The notes: generated by a model not told the origin, from the sequence alone. DNA of 64,000 bases from Amycolatopsis sp. WAC 01376 (GCF_003947415.1 NZ_QHKL01000009.1:372001-436000), one strand, 5' to 3'. Shown: positions 42,066-50,224, counted from the first letter of the stretch. Program-made: numbers and translations.

Positions 42066-43205
42066 GTGGCACGGAAATTCGGAAGGCGAGGCAAGCCCGC
42101 GGCGGCCAATGGTCCGGAGGTCGATCCCCGCGATCTTTTCGGTACCGCCCAACCCGCGCGGCACGCCGCCCGGCCGGCGTCGAGCACGCCGTTGGCCGAT
42201 CACCTGAACCAAGGCTGGCCGGGCGTCGACCCCGGTTACGTCGTGCTGCCGCGTTCACTGGCCGAGGGGATGTCGCTGCCATGGCAGCAGCAGATGGCCG
42301 CCCTGCTGGCTCAGTTCCATCACGAGAACGCCCGCCTCGCCTGGCCGATCTACCGTGTCGTCCCGTCGCGCTACGAAAAGCTCGTCGACCTCGACGAGGA
42401 ACAACTGGCGGAGGCCGGCTACCTGGTCGAGATGGACACCGAAGGCGAGATGATCTACCGCGAGCGCAGCGGCCGGAAGATCGAAGACCCGGAGAACACC
42501 ACCGTGCTCGTCTCGTGCCTCGACCCGATCCCGAAGCCCGCGCAGCGACAGGCGCCTCCGCCGCCTTCGCAGGCCGCGCCGCCCGCGACCACGCAACCGC
42601 CGCGCGCCCCGGCGCCGATGAACATCGGACCCGCGCCGGTGTGGCGCACGGTCACCCCGAGCGTGCCTCCCGCTCCGCCTGTTCCTCCTGCTTCGGCTGG
42701 TCCGCCTGCTCCGGCTGGTGGGTCTGTGCCTCCCGCTCCTCCTGCTTCGGCTGGTGGGTCGGCGTTGCAGGGCGGCCAAGCGGTACCTCCGGCTCAGCCC
42801 GCTGCCCCCGCTGGGCCTCCGGCACCCCCGCCTGCCTCGCCTCCGGCTCTGCCTCAGCCCACTCGAATGCAGCCTCCGGCGACGAACCAGGCTCCGCCTC
42901 CGCCGATGACCGCACCTCCGGCCACTCCGGAAGCGCAGTCCGCCGCGCCGTCCCAAGCCGAACCGGAGCCGCCTGCCACGACTCCGCCGTCGTCCGCGAT
43001 CGCTCCTCCTCTGCCGCAGCCCGCGTCCCCCGCTTCGCCGCCGCCGGAACCCGCGACCCCGCCGCGCGGCGTCCCGATGAACCGCGGCTGGTTCGACGAG
43101 CTCGCCGAGAACGCGCCGGAAAGCTCGAAGGTGGCCCAGTCCGAGGGCGCCGAGTTCGGCCCGACCGGTGATCCGACGGAGATCCCGTACCGCTATCGCA
43201 AGTGA
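42066..43205 (+). CDS. Proline-rich protein of T4SS-like operon
   Basis: A 379-residue protein from GTG 42066 (AGAGGA upstream); in-frame alternatives are ATG 42057 and GTG 41976, whose extra codons look poorly coding. The N-terminal 150 residues are folded and basic to acidic (DHLNQGWPGVDPGYVVLPRS, ALLAQFHHENARLAWPIYRVVPSRYEKLVDL); then about 180 residues are nearly all Pro, Ala, Ser and Gly, including the repeated PPASAGG-like units at about 42670-42770 with an exact DNA repeat of CCTCCTGCTTCGGCTGGT. A short conserved C-terminus (RGWFDELAENAPESS) ends it. Unknown function; the tail may be a surface or scaffolding segment. Confidence 0.75.
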   Translation: MARKFGRRGKPAAANGPEVDPRDLFGTAQPARHAARPASSTPLADHLNQGWPGVDPGYVVLPRSLAEGMSLPWQQQMAALLAQFHHENARLAWPIYRVVPSRYEKLVDLDEEQLAEAGYLVEMDTEGEMIYRERSGRKIEDPENTTVLVSCLDPIPKPAQRQAPPPPSQAAPPATTQPPRAPAPMNIGPAPVWRTVTPSVPPAPPVPPASAGPPAPAGGSVPPAPPASAGGSALQGGQAVPPAQPAAPAGPPAPPPASPPALPQPTRMQPPATNQAPPPPMTAPPATPEAQSAAPSQAEPEPPATTPPSSAIAPPLPQPASPASPPPEPATPPRGVPMNRGWFDELAENAPESSKVAQSEGAEFGPTGDPTEIPYRYRK

Positions 43206-43239
43206 TGACAGGACGTCCGGGTGATGTCACGCTTGTCGT

Positions 43240-43437
43240 ATGTCAAGCGACCCGAACCCGGATCAGGGCTGGTACTTCAACACCAAAACGAACCAGGTCG
43301 AGCACCTGGAACGAGGCCGGAGCGTCGACCTCCTGGGCCCGTACCCGGACGAGGCGACGGCCAGGCGCGCCCTGGACATCGCCAGGGAACGCACCCGGCA
43401 GGCCGACGCCGAGGACGCCAAATGGAACGGTGACTGA
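43240..43437 (+). CDS. Small SPOR-like conserved actinobacterial protein
   Basis: A 65-residue protein: GWYFNTKTNQVEHLERG, DLLGPYPDEATARRALDIARERT. It matches a widespread actinobacterial small family often misnamed as methionine aminopeptidase; it resembles a SPOR domain. It starts 34 bases after the proline-rich gene with no strong ribosome site visible. Cytoplasmic, with no known role. Confidence 0.8.
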   Translation: MSSDPNPDQGWYFNTKTNQVEHLERGRSVDLLGPYPDEATARRALDIARERTRQADAEDAKWNGD

Positions 43438-43571
43438 GCGCCTGCGGTCACCCTCGTGAGTGGTCAGGACGGTCAGGGCCAAGGGGAAGGGGCCCTTCAC
43501 GGCATGCCGGGCTGAGCTCAGTCCGTGCCGAGGCTGGGGGTAGGCAGAAAATGGGAGCCGGCCCCGTCTCG

Positions 43572-43590
43572 AGTGTCCATAAGGGACACT
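43572..43590. repeat. Small inverted repeat AGTGTCC-N5-GGACACT
   Basis: AGTGTCC (43572-43578) and GGACACT (43584-43590). It is part of a 707-base gene-free region (43438-44144). Two short GAAGG...CCTTC palindromes near 43490 and 43855 are also there. No ORF in the region looks real. Confidence 0.5.
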
Positions 43591-43642
43591 TGCGGGCGGC
43601 GATATGTCCGGCTTGTGGATAAATGTGCGGTTTTCGGTGGGG

Positions 43643-43688
43643 GTCGTGAGTGGTAAGTGTCGTTAGAACGACACTTACCACTCACGAC
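43643..43688. repeat. 22-bp perfect palindrome with 2-nt loop
   Basis: Left arm 43643-43664 (GTCGTGAGTGGTAAGTGTCGTT) is exactly complementary to 43667-43688, with only AG between. For text purposes the arm reads GTCGTGAGTGG then TAAGTGTCGTT. A 2-nt loop means the RNA hairpin must open a little; as DNA it can be a cruciform. Unlike the other families. Confidence 0.85.
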
Positions 43689-43972
43689 CTCCGCGCAATG
43701 TACCCAAAATGGACACTAGTGCCTGCCCGGCGTTCCTCGTGGACGGTCAAGAGCCTCATCGTCACCTCGTGGCCCCGGGGCCAGGGGCGAAACGGCCGGA
43801 TATCGATACGGATTTACGGCGCGAAACTCCGGTGCAGGACACTAGGTACAGGAAGGGGTCCTTCATGTACTTCGAACCAGGCATCACGCAAGAAGCGCCG
43901 CAGGTACCTAAGAGAAGCCTCGCCAGAACCGTCCTAACCACTCACGAGAACTTCAGTGGAGATGTCGCAGCA

Positions 43973-44027
43973 GGCCGACGATGAAGGATTCGGGACACTC
44001 AACGTCCCAAATCCTTCATCGTCGGCC
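43973..44027. repeat. 24-bp family B hairpin, loop ACTCAAC
   Basis: Arms 43973-43996 and 44004-44027 pair with a single mismatch around ACTCAAC. The outer arm contains GATGAAGGATT, one of several different arms joined to the shared core. Confidence 0.88.
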
Positions 44028-44058
44028 ACCCTCGTCCGTGCCCGTGATCAGGCGAGAG

Positions 44059-44122
44059 AGCAAGGGACCTTTGCTAACGTTGCTTAGCGTATGCAACCAA
44101 GCGATAGCAAAGGTCCCTTGCT
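44059..44122. repeat. Two family A units as a large inverted repeat
   Basis: A plus unit at 44059-44079 and a minus unit at 44101-44122 face each other across 22 bases, giving arms of about 21 bases with one mismatch. It lies 22 bases beyond the stop of the CooC-like gene and may end its transcript. Confidence 0.88.
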
Positions 44123-44144
44123 CCCGTCCCCGCTAACCAGCAGG

Positions 44145-45110
44145 TCAGGCGTCTTGTCGTGCCAAAACCGGCCCCAGCACGAACTCCGGGTCCACCTGCG
44201 CCGTGAGGTCTTCCCCGGCCCGCCCGCTGCCCCACGCCCGCGCGTTGCGGAGGTGGAACTCGACGCCCTGCCGCTGGTAGCGCGCCCAGTCGCGCTGTTC
44301 GCCGTCGACGGTCGCGAGCATCGAGTCCAGCGTCCGGAGGTTGTGCGGCTCGAGTTCGCCGATGGGGCGCGCGCGGCCGCGTTCGGCGGCGCGGACGTGC
44401 CGCGAGTTCTCCATCCAGCCCAGCAGGGCGTCGCCGACCTCTTCGCGCAGGAACTCGATGTCCTCGTCCTCGGTGACCTTGTTGCCCACGACGACCAGCC
44501 GCACGCCGAAGTCGCGCGCGTAGTCGGCGTATTGCCGGTACACGCCGACGCTGCGAACGGTCGGTTCGCACACCAGGAAGGTCACGTCGAATCGCGTGAA
44601 CAGGCCGGACGCGAACGCGTCGGCGCCGGCGGTCATGTCCATGACCACGTATTCACCGGCGTCGTCGATCATGTGGTTCAGCAGCAGTTCCGCCGCGCCG
44701 ACCTTCGAGTGGTAGCACGCGACGCCGAGGTCGTCCTCGTCGAACTGTCCGGTGACGCCGAGCCGCACCCCGCCGAACTCGCGGAAGCACGCCTGGAAGA
44801 TCGGGTTGTCCTCGAACGGCCGGACCAGCCGTGACCCGCGCCCCGGCGGGGTCGTCTTGATCATCGAGGCCGCGTCGGCGATCCGCGGGTTGTCGCCGCG
44901 CAGGTAATCCTTGATCAGGCCCATGTTGTCGCCCAGCGTCGGCCACGCGATGGCCTCTTCCTCACTCGCGCCGAGCGCGACGGCGAGGTGCTGGTTGATG
45001 TCCGCGTCGATCGCCAGTACCGGTTTCCCGCCGCCGGCCAGGTACGCGGTGAACAGCGACGCCAGCGTGGTCTTCCCGCTGCCGCCCTTCCCGACGAACG
45101 CGATCTTCAC
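44145..45110 (-). CDS. CooC-like MinD/ParA-family ATPase
   Basis: A 321-residue P-loop ATPase. Deviant Walker A FVGKGGSGKTTLASL (residues 5-19), LAIDADINQHLA (about 32-43), DMTAGADAFASGLFTRFD (about 176-193) and the switch-like VVGNKVTEDEDIEFL. CooC proteins mature carbon-monoxide dehydrogenase with nickel, but no coo gene is nearby and many actinobacterial relatives have unknown targets. Chosen start: GTG 45110 with AGGAAGG upstream; the frame is open to 45188. Divergent from the RNB gene. Confidence 0.82.
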   Translation of the reverse strand: MKIAFVGKGGSGKTTLASLFTAYLAGGGKPVLAIDADINQHLAVALGASEEEAIAWPTLGDNMGLIKDYLRGDNPRIADAASMIKTTPPGRGSRLVRPFEDNPIFQACFREFGGVRLGVTGQFDEDDLGVACYHSKVGAAELLLNHMIDDAGEYVVMDMTAGADAFASGLFTRFDVTFLVCEPTVRSVGVYRQYADYARDFGVRLVVVGNKVTEDEDIEFLREEVGDALLGWMENSRHVRAAERGRARPIGELEPHNLRTLDSMLATVDGEQRDWARYQRQGVEFHLRNARAWGSGRAGEDLTAQVDPEFVLGPVLARQDA

Positions 45111-45220
45111 GCCACGGACCTTCCTGTCGTTTTGAAAAGGGTATCGGTTTTCATTTCGGTCCGTAACGTACACCCGACCGGCCCGCACCCGAACGGGCGA
45201 TCAATGGCGCCGGATCGGGA

Positions 45221-45226
45221 TAGGGT
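45221..45226 (+). promoter_or_regulatory. -10 TAGGGT for leaderless RNB gene
   Basis: TAGGGT ends six bases before GTG 45233; a second GTG sits at 45230. No Shine-Dalgarno sequence is seen. Confidence 0.5.
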
Positions 45227-45232
45227 TGTGTG

Positions 45233-46654
45233 GTGCCTCCACTCGTGATCAGGACACACGCGGCAGGAGGGGACTTCGGTCACCTTCGAGCCGAGTTCTC
45301 GCTGCCGGAGTCGTTCGGGCCCGATGTGCTCGCCGAGGCGGAGGCGGCGGTCGTCGACCCGCTCGAATCAGCGGGGGAACGCGAGGACGCCACCGGTCTG
45401 CCCTTCGTCACCATCGATCCGCCCGGTTCCAAGGACCTCGACCAGGCGGTGCTGATCGAGCGCGCCGAGGGCGGCGGGTTCCGCGTCCACTACGCGATCG
45501 CCGATCTGGCCGCCTTCATCCCGCCGGGTGGTGCGCTCGACAAGGAGGCGCGCCGCCGCGGGCAGACGCTCTACCTGCCCGACGGAAACGTCCCGCTGCA
45601 CCCGCCGGTGCTGTCCGAGGGCGCGGCGAGCCTGCTGCCGGGGGAGACCCGGCCGGCGGTGCTGTGGACCATCGACGTCGACGCGGGCGGCGAGCCGACG
45701 GCGACCAACGTCCGCCGGGCGCTCGTCCGGTCCACCGAACAGTTCGATTACGAGACCGTCCAGGCCTCGATCGACGCGGGCGATCCGCATCCGTCGGTCG
45801 CCGCACTGCCGGAGCTGGGTCGCCTTCGCCGCGAGCTCGCGATCCGGCGCGGCGCGGTCGAACTGCAGTTGCCGGAGCAGGAGATCAGCGGCGATCCCGA
45901 CGGCGGCTGGGCGCTGATCCAGCGGCCACGCAACGACGTCGACGCGTGGAACGCCGAGATCTCGCTGCTCACCGGCATGGCCGCGGCCAAGATCATGATC
46001 GGCGCCGGGATCGGGGTCCTGCGCACGCTGCCCCAGCCCGACGCCGAAGCGATCGAATGGCTGCGCCGGTCCGCGCAGGCGCTGAACATCGACTGGCCCG
46101 AGGGCAAGAGCGTGTCGGAGTTCCTGGCCGCGCTCGACCCCGGCCAGCCCGCCTCCATGGCACTTTTCGCCGACACCACAAGGCTTTTGCGCGGCGCCGG
46201 GTACACCGCGTTCGACGGCGAATTGCCCGCTTTGACCACGCACGCCGGGATCGGCGGCGCGTACGCCCATGTCACCGCGCCGATCCGGCGGCTGGTCGAC
46301 CGGTTCGCCACCGAGATCTGCCTCGCCGTGAGCGCCGGCCGCGAAGTGCCCGCGTGGGTCCGCGCGGCGCTTTCGGAGGTGCCGGAACAGATGACCGCGT
46401 CCGACACACTGGCGGCGAAGGTCGAACGTGCCTGCATCGATCAGGTCGAGGCGTGGGTCATGGTCGAGCACATCGGCGAGGAGTTCGACGCGATCGTGCT
46501 GCGCGCCGACGAGACCAAGTCGGAGATCCTGATCGAGAATCCGCCGGTGATGGGCAAATGCGCGGGCGCGAAGCCGCCAGAAGGCGAGCGGATCAGGGTC
46601 CGGCTCACGGCGGTGGACGTCGACAAGCGGAAACTGTCCTTCGAGCGCGCATGA
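45233..46654 (+). CDS. RNB-domain ribonuclease (RNase II/R family)
   Basis: A 473-residue exoribonuclease-like protein lacking the usual N-terminal cold-shock and C-terminal S1 domains. The RNB active-site segment TIDPPGSKDLDQAVL (about residues 60-74) carries the metal-binding aspartates, with HYAIADLAAFIPPGGALDKEARRRGQTLYLP (seen as YAIADLAAFIPPG and RRGQTLYLP) and YAHVTAPIRRLVDRF (about 343-357) following. It would degrade RNA 3' to 5'. ATG of the next gene overlaps its stop (46651-46654). GTG 45233 is taken as start; 45230 is equally in frame. Confidence 0.9.
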   Translation: MPPLVIRTHAAGGDFGHLRAEFSLPESFGPDVLAEAEAAVVDPLESAGEREDATGLPFVTIDPPGSKDLDQAVLIERAEGGGFRVHYAIADLAAFIPPGGALDKEARRRGQTLYLPDGNVPLHPPVLSEGAASLLPGETRPAVLWTIDVDAGGEPTATNVRRALVRSTEQFDYETVQASIDAGDPHPSVAALPELGRLRRELAIRRGAVELQLPEQEISGDPDGGWALIQRPRNDVDAWNAEISLLTGMAAAKIMIGAGIGVLRTLPQPDAEAIEWLRRSAQALNIDWPEGKSVSEFLAALDPGQPASMALFADTTRLLRGAGYTAFDGELPALTTHAGIGGAYAHVTAPIRRLVDRFATEICLAVSAGREVPAWVRAALSEVPEQMTASDTLAAKVERACIDQVEAWVMVEHIGEEFDAIVLRADETKSEILIENPPVMGKCAGAKPPEGERIRVRLTAVDVDKRKLSFERA

Positions 46655-47412
46655 TCGACGATCTCGGCGAAGTGGTCCCGCTGCGTGAACCGGCGTCGCG
46701 GGTGGTGTCGCTCGTGCCGTCGCTGACCGAGGCCGTCGAGGTGAGCGCGCCGGGAAGGCTCGCGGGCGCCACGGACTACTGCACCCATCCGGTCGATCTG
46801 GACGTCCCGAGGGTGGGTGGTTCGAAGTACCCGAACGTGGACAAGGTGCTCGAACTCGAGCCGGATCTGGTGCTGGCCAACTCCGAGGAGAACCGGCCGG
46901 AAGACGTGGAACGCTTACGTGCCAACGGGATTCCGGTCTGGGTGATGGAGGCGTCGGCGACCGTGCCCAGTGCGCTCGCCTCGATCCGGCGGATCCTCAC
47001 GCAGGCCTACGACCTCGCCGAGCCGGATTGGCTGGTCGAGGCCGAAGAGATCTGGCGGGAGACCCTGCCGGAGCGGTTCCGGGCGGTCGTGCCGGTCTGG
47101 CGGAAGCCGTGGATCGTGCTCGGCAGGGACACCTTCGGCGGCGACGTCCTGCATCGCGTCGGAATCGGCAACGTCTACGCGGACGACGAAGAGCGCTACC
47201 CGCGCCCCAAGCTCGACGAGCTCCAAGCGCGCTTCGCGGCCGGAGACGCGAACCTGCTCGTACTGCCCGACGAGCCCTACGAGTTCACTGCGGACGACGG
47301 CCCCGAAGCGTTCCCCGGCGCGAAGCACGTCCTGGTCTCCGGGCGCTATCTGACCTGGTACGGCCCTTCGCTCGTCGAAGCCCACTCCCACCTGACGCGT
47401 TTAGTCCTCTGA
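46651..47412 (+). CDS. Helical-backbone metal receptor (BtuF-like) without signal peptide
   Basis: A 253-residue protein of the periplasmic-binding TroA/BtuF fold: RVVSLVPSLTEAVEV (about 18-32), VGGSKYPNVDKVLELEPDLVLANSEEN (as PNVDKVLELEPDLVLA), WRKPWIVLGRDTFGGDVLHRVG. Such proteins bind vitamin B12 or haem. It has no signal peptide or lipobox, so it is probably cytoplasmic, and there is no transporter. It is coupled to the RNB gene. Its last codons (RLVL-stop) lie in the left arm of the hairpin at 47397-47459. Confidence 0.85.
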   Translation: MIDDLGEVVPLREPASRVVSLVPSLTEAVEVSAPGRLAGATDYCTHPVDLDVPRVGGSKYPNVDKVLELEPDLVLANSEENRPEDVERLRANGIPVWVMEASATVPSALASIRRILTQAYDLAEPDWLVEAEEIWRETLPERFRAVVPVWRKPWIVLGRDTFGGDVLHRVGIGNVYADDEERYPRPKLDELQARFAAGDANLLVLPDEPYEFTADDGPEAFPGAKHVLVSGRYLTWYGPSLVEAHSHLTRLVL

Positions 47413-47459
47413 ATGCGGTAGTTCGCGACGCGAACCAGCGCATCCAGAGGACTAAACGC
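47397..47459. terminator. Hairpin shared with 21185-21247; holds a stop codon
   Basis: Left arm from 47397 (GCGTTTAGTCCTCTG) pairs with the right arm ending 47459, with an inner GTTCG/CGAAC stem. It contains the TGA of the BtuF-like gene and lies seven bases before the convergent aldehyde dehydrogenase stop. Same sequence family and setting as 21185-21247. Confidence 0.78.
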
Positions 47460-47465
47460 GGGTGG

Positions 47466-48896
47466 TCAGAGGGTCAGGCCGGTCAGGACGGTGACGCGTT
47501 CCTCGGTGAAGTCCGCCATCGCCGACGCGGGGCCCTCGCGGCCGACGCCGGAGTCCTTCACGCCGCCGTAGGGCATCTGGTCGGCGCGGAAGCTCGGCAC
47601 GTCGCCGACGAGCACACCGCCGACACGCAGCTTCGCGGACACGTCGAACGCCGTCGGCAGGTCGCGCGTGAACACGCCCGCCTGAAGGCCGAAGCGCGAG
47701 TCGTTGATCCGGCGCACCCCGTCCTCCACCGACTCGACCCGCGTGATCGACACGACCGGCCCGAAGACCTCGTCGGCCATCACCGACGCGTCCTCCGGCA
47801 CGTTCGCGAGCACCGTCGGCTCGACGGTCGCGCCGTCGCGCTTCCCGCCGGTCAGCAGTTCCCCGCCGGCGTCGACGGCCGCGGCGATCCACGACTCCAC
47901 CCGGGAAGCGGCCGCGGTGTTGATCAGCGGCCCGACGTCCACGCCGTCCGTCCGCGGGTTGCCGGTCCCGAGCGCGCGCACCTGCTCCAGCACCTTTGCC
48001 CGGAGCTCGTCGTAGACGTCGGCGTGCGCGTACACGCGCTGCACCGAGATGCACGACTGGCCCGCCTGGTACATCGCGAACGTCGCGATCCGCTGCGCCG
48101 CGAAGTCCAGATCCGTCCAATCAGGACAGACGAGCACCGCCGCGTTGCCGCCGAGTTCGAGCGCGACGTGCTTGCGCGGCACGCTGTCGCGGATGCCCCA
48201 GCCCACCGGCACGGAACCGGTGAACGACACGACCGGCAGTCGCGGATCGGCCACCAGGCGAGCCGATTCCTCGTTGCTGACAGGGAGAATCGACCAGCTT
48301 CCGGCGGGCAGATCGGTCTCGGCGAGGATCTCGCCGAGCAGCAACGCGGTCAGCGGTGTCGCGGGCGCGGGCTTGAGCACGATCGGCGCGCCGACCGCGA
48401 TCGCCGGAGCGACCTTGTGCGCCACCAGGTTCAGCGGGAAGTTGAACGGCGTGATGCCCAGCACCGGCCCCTTCGGCACGCGGCGGACCAGCGCGAGCCG
48501 TCCGGTGCCGCCCGGGTCGGTGTCGAGCCGCTGCAGGTCACCGGAGAACCGGCGGGCCTCCTCGGCGGCCCAGCGGAACGTCGACGCCGCACGCCCGACC
48601 TCGCCGCGCGCCCACTTCAGCGGCTTGCCCGACTCGGCGGTGATCAGCTGCGCGAGCTCTTCGGACCGCTCACCCAAAACTCGGGACACGTGGTCCAACG
48701 CGCCCGCCCGGACATGCGCGGGCAGCGTCGCGAATTCGTCGGAGACGTCGTGCGCCGCCTGCACGGCGGTCTCGATGTCCGAAGTGGACGGAACGTGATG
48801 CGACCCGGCCTCGCTCCCGTCGAAGGAGTGACGGACGACGACGGTCTCGCCGTTGGTGACCGGCTTTCCGGCTACCCAGAACGGGAATGTAGTCAC
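47466..48896 (-). CDS. gabD: Succinate-semialdehyde-type aldehyde dehydrogenase
   Basis: A 476-residue NAD(P)-dependent dehydrogenase. VLGITPFNFPLNLVAHKVAPAIAVGAP (as ITPFNFPLNLVAHKVAPA), SFTGSVPVGW, ALELGGN (catalytic Glu) and YQAGQSCISVQRV (catalytic Cys, about residue 283) are typical of the aldehyde dehydrogenase fold. It is coupled with the 4-aminobutyrate aminotransferase (GTGA overlap at 48893-48896), so it is assigned to oxidation of succinate semialdehyde to succinate. Family placement is sure; substrate comes from context. GTG start 48896. Confidence 0.9.
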   Translation of the reverse strand: MTTFPFWVAGKPVTNGETVVVRHSFDGSEAGSHHVPSTSDIETAVQAAHDVSDEFATLPAHVRAGALDHVSRVLGERSEELAQLITAESGKPLKWARGEVGRAASTFRWAAEEARRFSGDLQRLDTDPGGTGRLALVRRVPKGPVLGITPFNFPLNLVAHKVAPAIAVGAPIVLKPAPATPLTALLLGEILAETDLPAGSWSILPVSNEESARLVADPRLPVVSFTGSVPVGWGIRDSVPRKHVALELGGNAAVLVCPDWTDLDFAAQRIATFAMYQAGQSCISVQRVYAHADVYDELRAKVLEQVRALGTGNPRTDGVDVGPLINTAAASRVESWIAAAVDAGGELLTGGKRDGATVEPTVLANVPEDASVMADEVFGPVVSITRVESVEDGVRRINDSRFGLQAGVFTRDLPTAFDVSAKLRVGGVLVGDVPSFRADQMPYGGVKDSGVGREGPASAMADFTEERVTVLTGLTL

Positions 48897-50224
48897 TTCG
48901 AAGCCTCCGTGCGGACAGCGTGCTCGAGGACGGACAGTCCCTCGTCGAGCAGTTCGGTGGACAGGGACAGCGGCGGCAGCAGGCGGACGACGTTGCCGTA
49001 GGTGCCGCAGGTGAGGACGACGACGCCTGCCTGGTGGCAGGCCTGCGCGATCCGCTTGGTCAGGTCGGCGTCGGGTTCGGTGGTGCCCGGCTTCACGAAC
49101 TCGGCGGCCAGCATCGCGCCGCGGCCGCGGACGTCGCCGATCACGCCGGTCTCCTCGGCCAGCGCGCGCAGCCGCGGCAGCACCGTGTCCTCGATGCGCT
49201 TCGCCGAAGCCGCGAGGTTCTCCTGGCGCATGACCTCGATCGAGCCGAGCGCCGCGGCGCACGCGATCGGGTTGCCGCCGTAGGTGCCGCCGAGCCCGCC
49301 CGGCGGGACGGCGTCGAGCAGTTCCGCGCGACCGGTGACGGCGGCGAGCGGCAGCCCGCCCGCGATGCCCTTGGCGGTGGCGATCAGATCGGGCACGACG
49401 TCCTCATGCGTGGACGCGAACCACTCGCCGGTGCGGCAGAAGCCGGTCTGCACCTCGTCGGCGACGAACACGACGCCGTTTTCGGTGCACCAGCGCGAAA
49501 GCGCGGGCAGGAACCCGGGGGCGGGCTCGATGAAGCCACCTTCACCCTGCACCGGCTCCAGCACGACGGCCGCGACCTGGTCGCCGCCGATCTGCTTCTC
49601 GATGCGGTCGATGGCGATGCGCGCCGCTTCGGGACCGGACAGCCCGTCGCGGTACGGGTACGAGCCGGGTACGCGGTAGACCTCGGGCGCGAACGGGCCG
49701 AAACCGTGCTTGTAGGGGATGGACTTCGCGGTCAGCGCCATCGTGAGGTTGGTGCGGCCGTGGTAGGCGTGGTCGAACACGACGACGGCCTGGCGCCCGG
49801 TCGCGGCGCGGGCGATCTTCACCGCGTTCTCGACGGCCTCGGCGCCGGAGTTGAACAGCACCGAACGCTTCTCGTGGGTGCCCGGCGTCAGCTTGTCGAG
49901 CGCCTCGCACACCTCGACGTAACCCTCGTACGGCGTGACCATGAAACACGTGTGCGTGAACCGGCCGACCTGCTCGCGGACGCGGTCCACGACGGCGGGG
50001 GCGGCGTGGCCGACGTTGGTCACCGCGATGCCGGAGCCGAAGTCGATCAGGACGTTGCCGTCGGCGTCGGTGAGCAGGCCGCCCTCGGCGGAGGTGACGT
50101 AGACGGGCAGCACCGAACTCACGCCCGCGGCGACGACGGCGGCACGTCGCTCCTGCAGGGCGCGCGAGGCGGGGCCGGGGATCTCGGTGCGCAGCCTGCG
50201 CTGCGTTTCGGTGGTGACGGTCAC
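48893..50224 (-). CDS. gabT: 4-aminobutyrate aminotransferase
   Basis: A 443-residue class-III aminotransferase (PLP). Visible motifs are VLFNSGAEAVENAVKIARAATG, FDHAYHGRTNLTMALT, VLEPVQGEGGFIEPAPGF, FVADEVQTGFCRTG and IATAKGIAGGLPLAAV with the PLP lysine (about residue 286). It moves the amino group of GABA to 2-oxoglutarate to give succinate semialdehyde. AGGAG lies eight bases before GTG 50224. It is the first gene of the gabT-gabD operon, divergent from the PucR regulator. Confidence 0.95.
   Translation of the reverse strand: MTVTTETQRRLRTEIPGPASRALQERRAAVVAAGVSSVLPVYVTSAEGGLLTDADGNVLIDFGSGIAVTNVGHAAPAVVDRVREQVGRFTHTCFMVTPYEGYVEVCEALDKLTPGTHEKRSVLFNSGAEAVENAVKIARAATGRQAVVVFDHAYHGRTNLTMALTAKSIPYKHGFGPFAPEVYRVPGSYPYRDGLSGPEAARIAIDRIEKQIGGDQVAAVVLEPVQGEGGFIEPAPGFLPALSRWCTENGVVFVADEVQTGFCRTGEWFASTHEDVVPDLIATAKGIAGGLPLAAVTGRAELLDAVPPGGLGGTYGGNPIACAAALGSIEVMRQENLAASAKRIEDTVLPRLRALAEETGVIGDVRGRGAMLAAEFVKPGTTEPDADLTKRIAQACHQAGVVVLTCGTYGNVVRLLPPLSLSTELLDEGLSVLEHAVRTEASK

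Noticed and set aside
1088..44027. Integron attC-like sites
   Set aside because: Hairpins with conserved loops recall attC, but no integrase, no R'/R'' core sites and no small gene cassettes are present.
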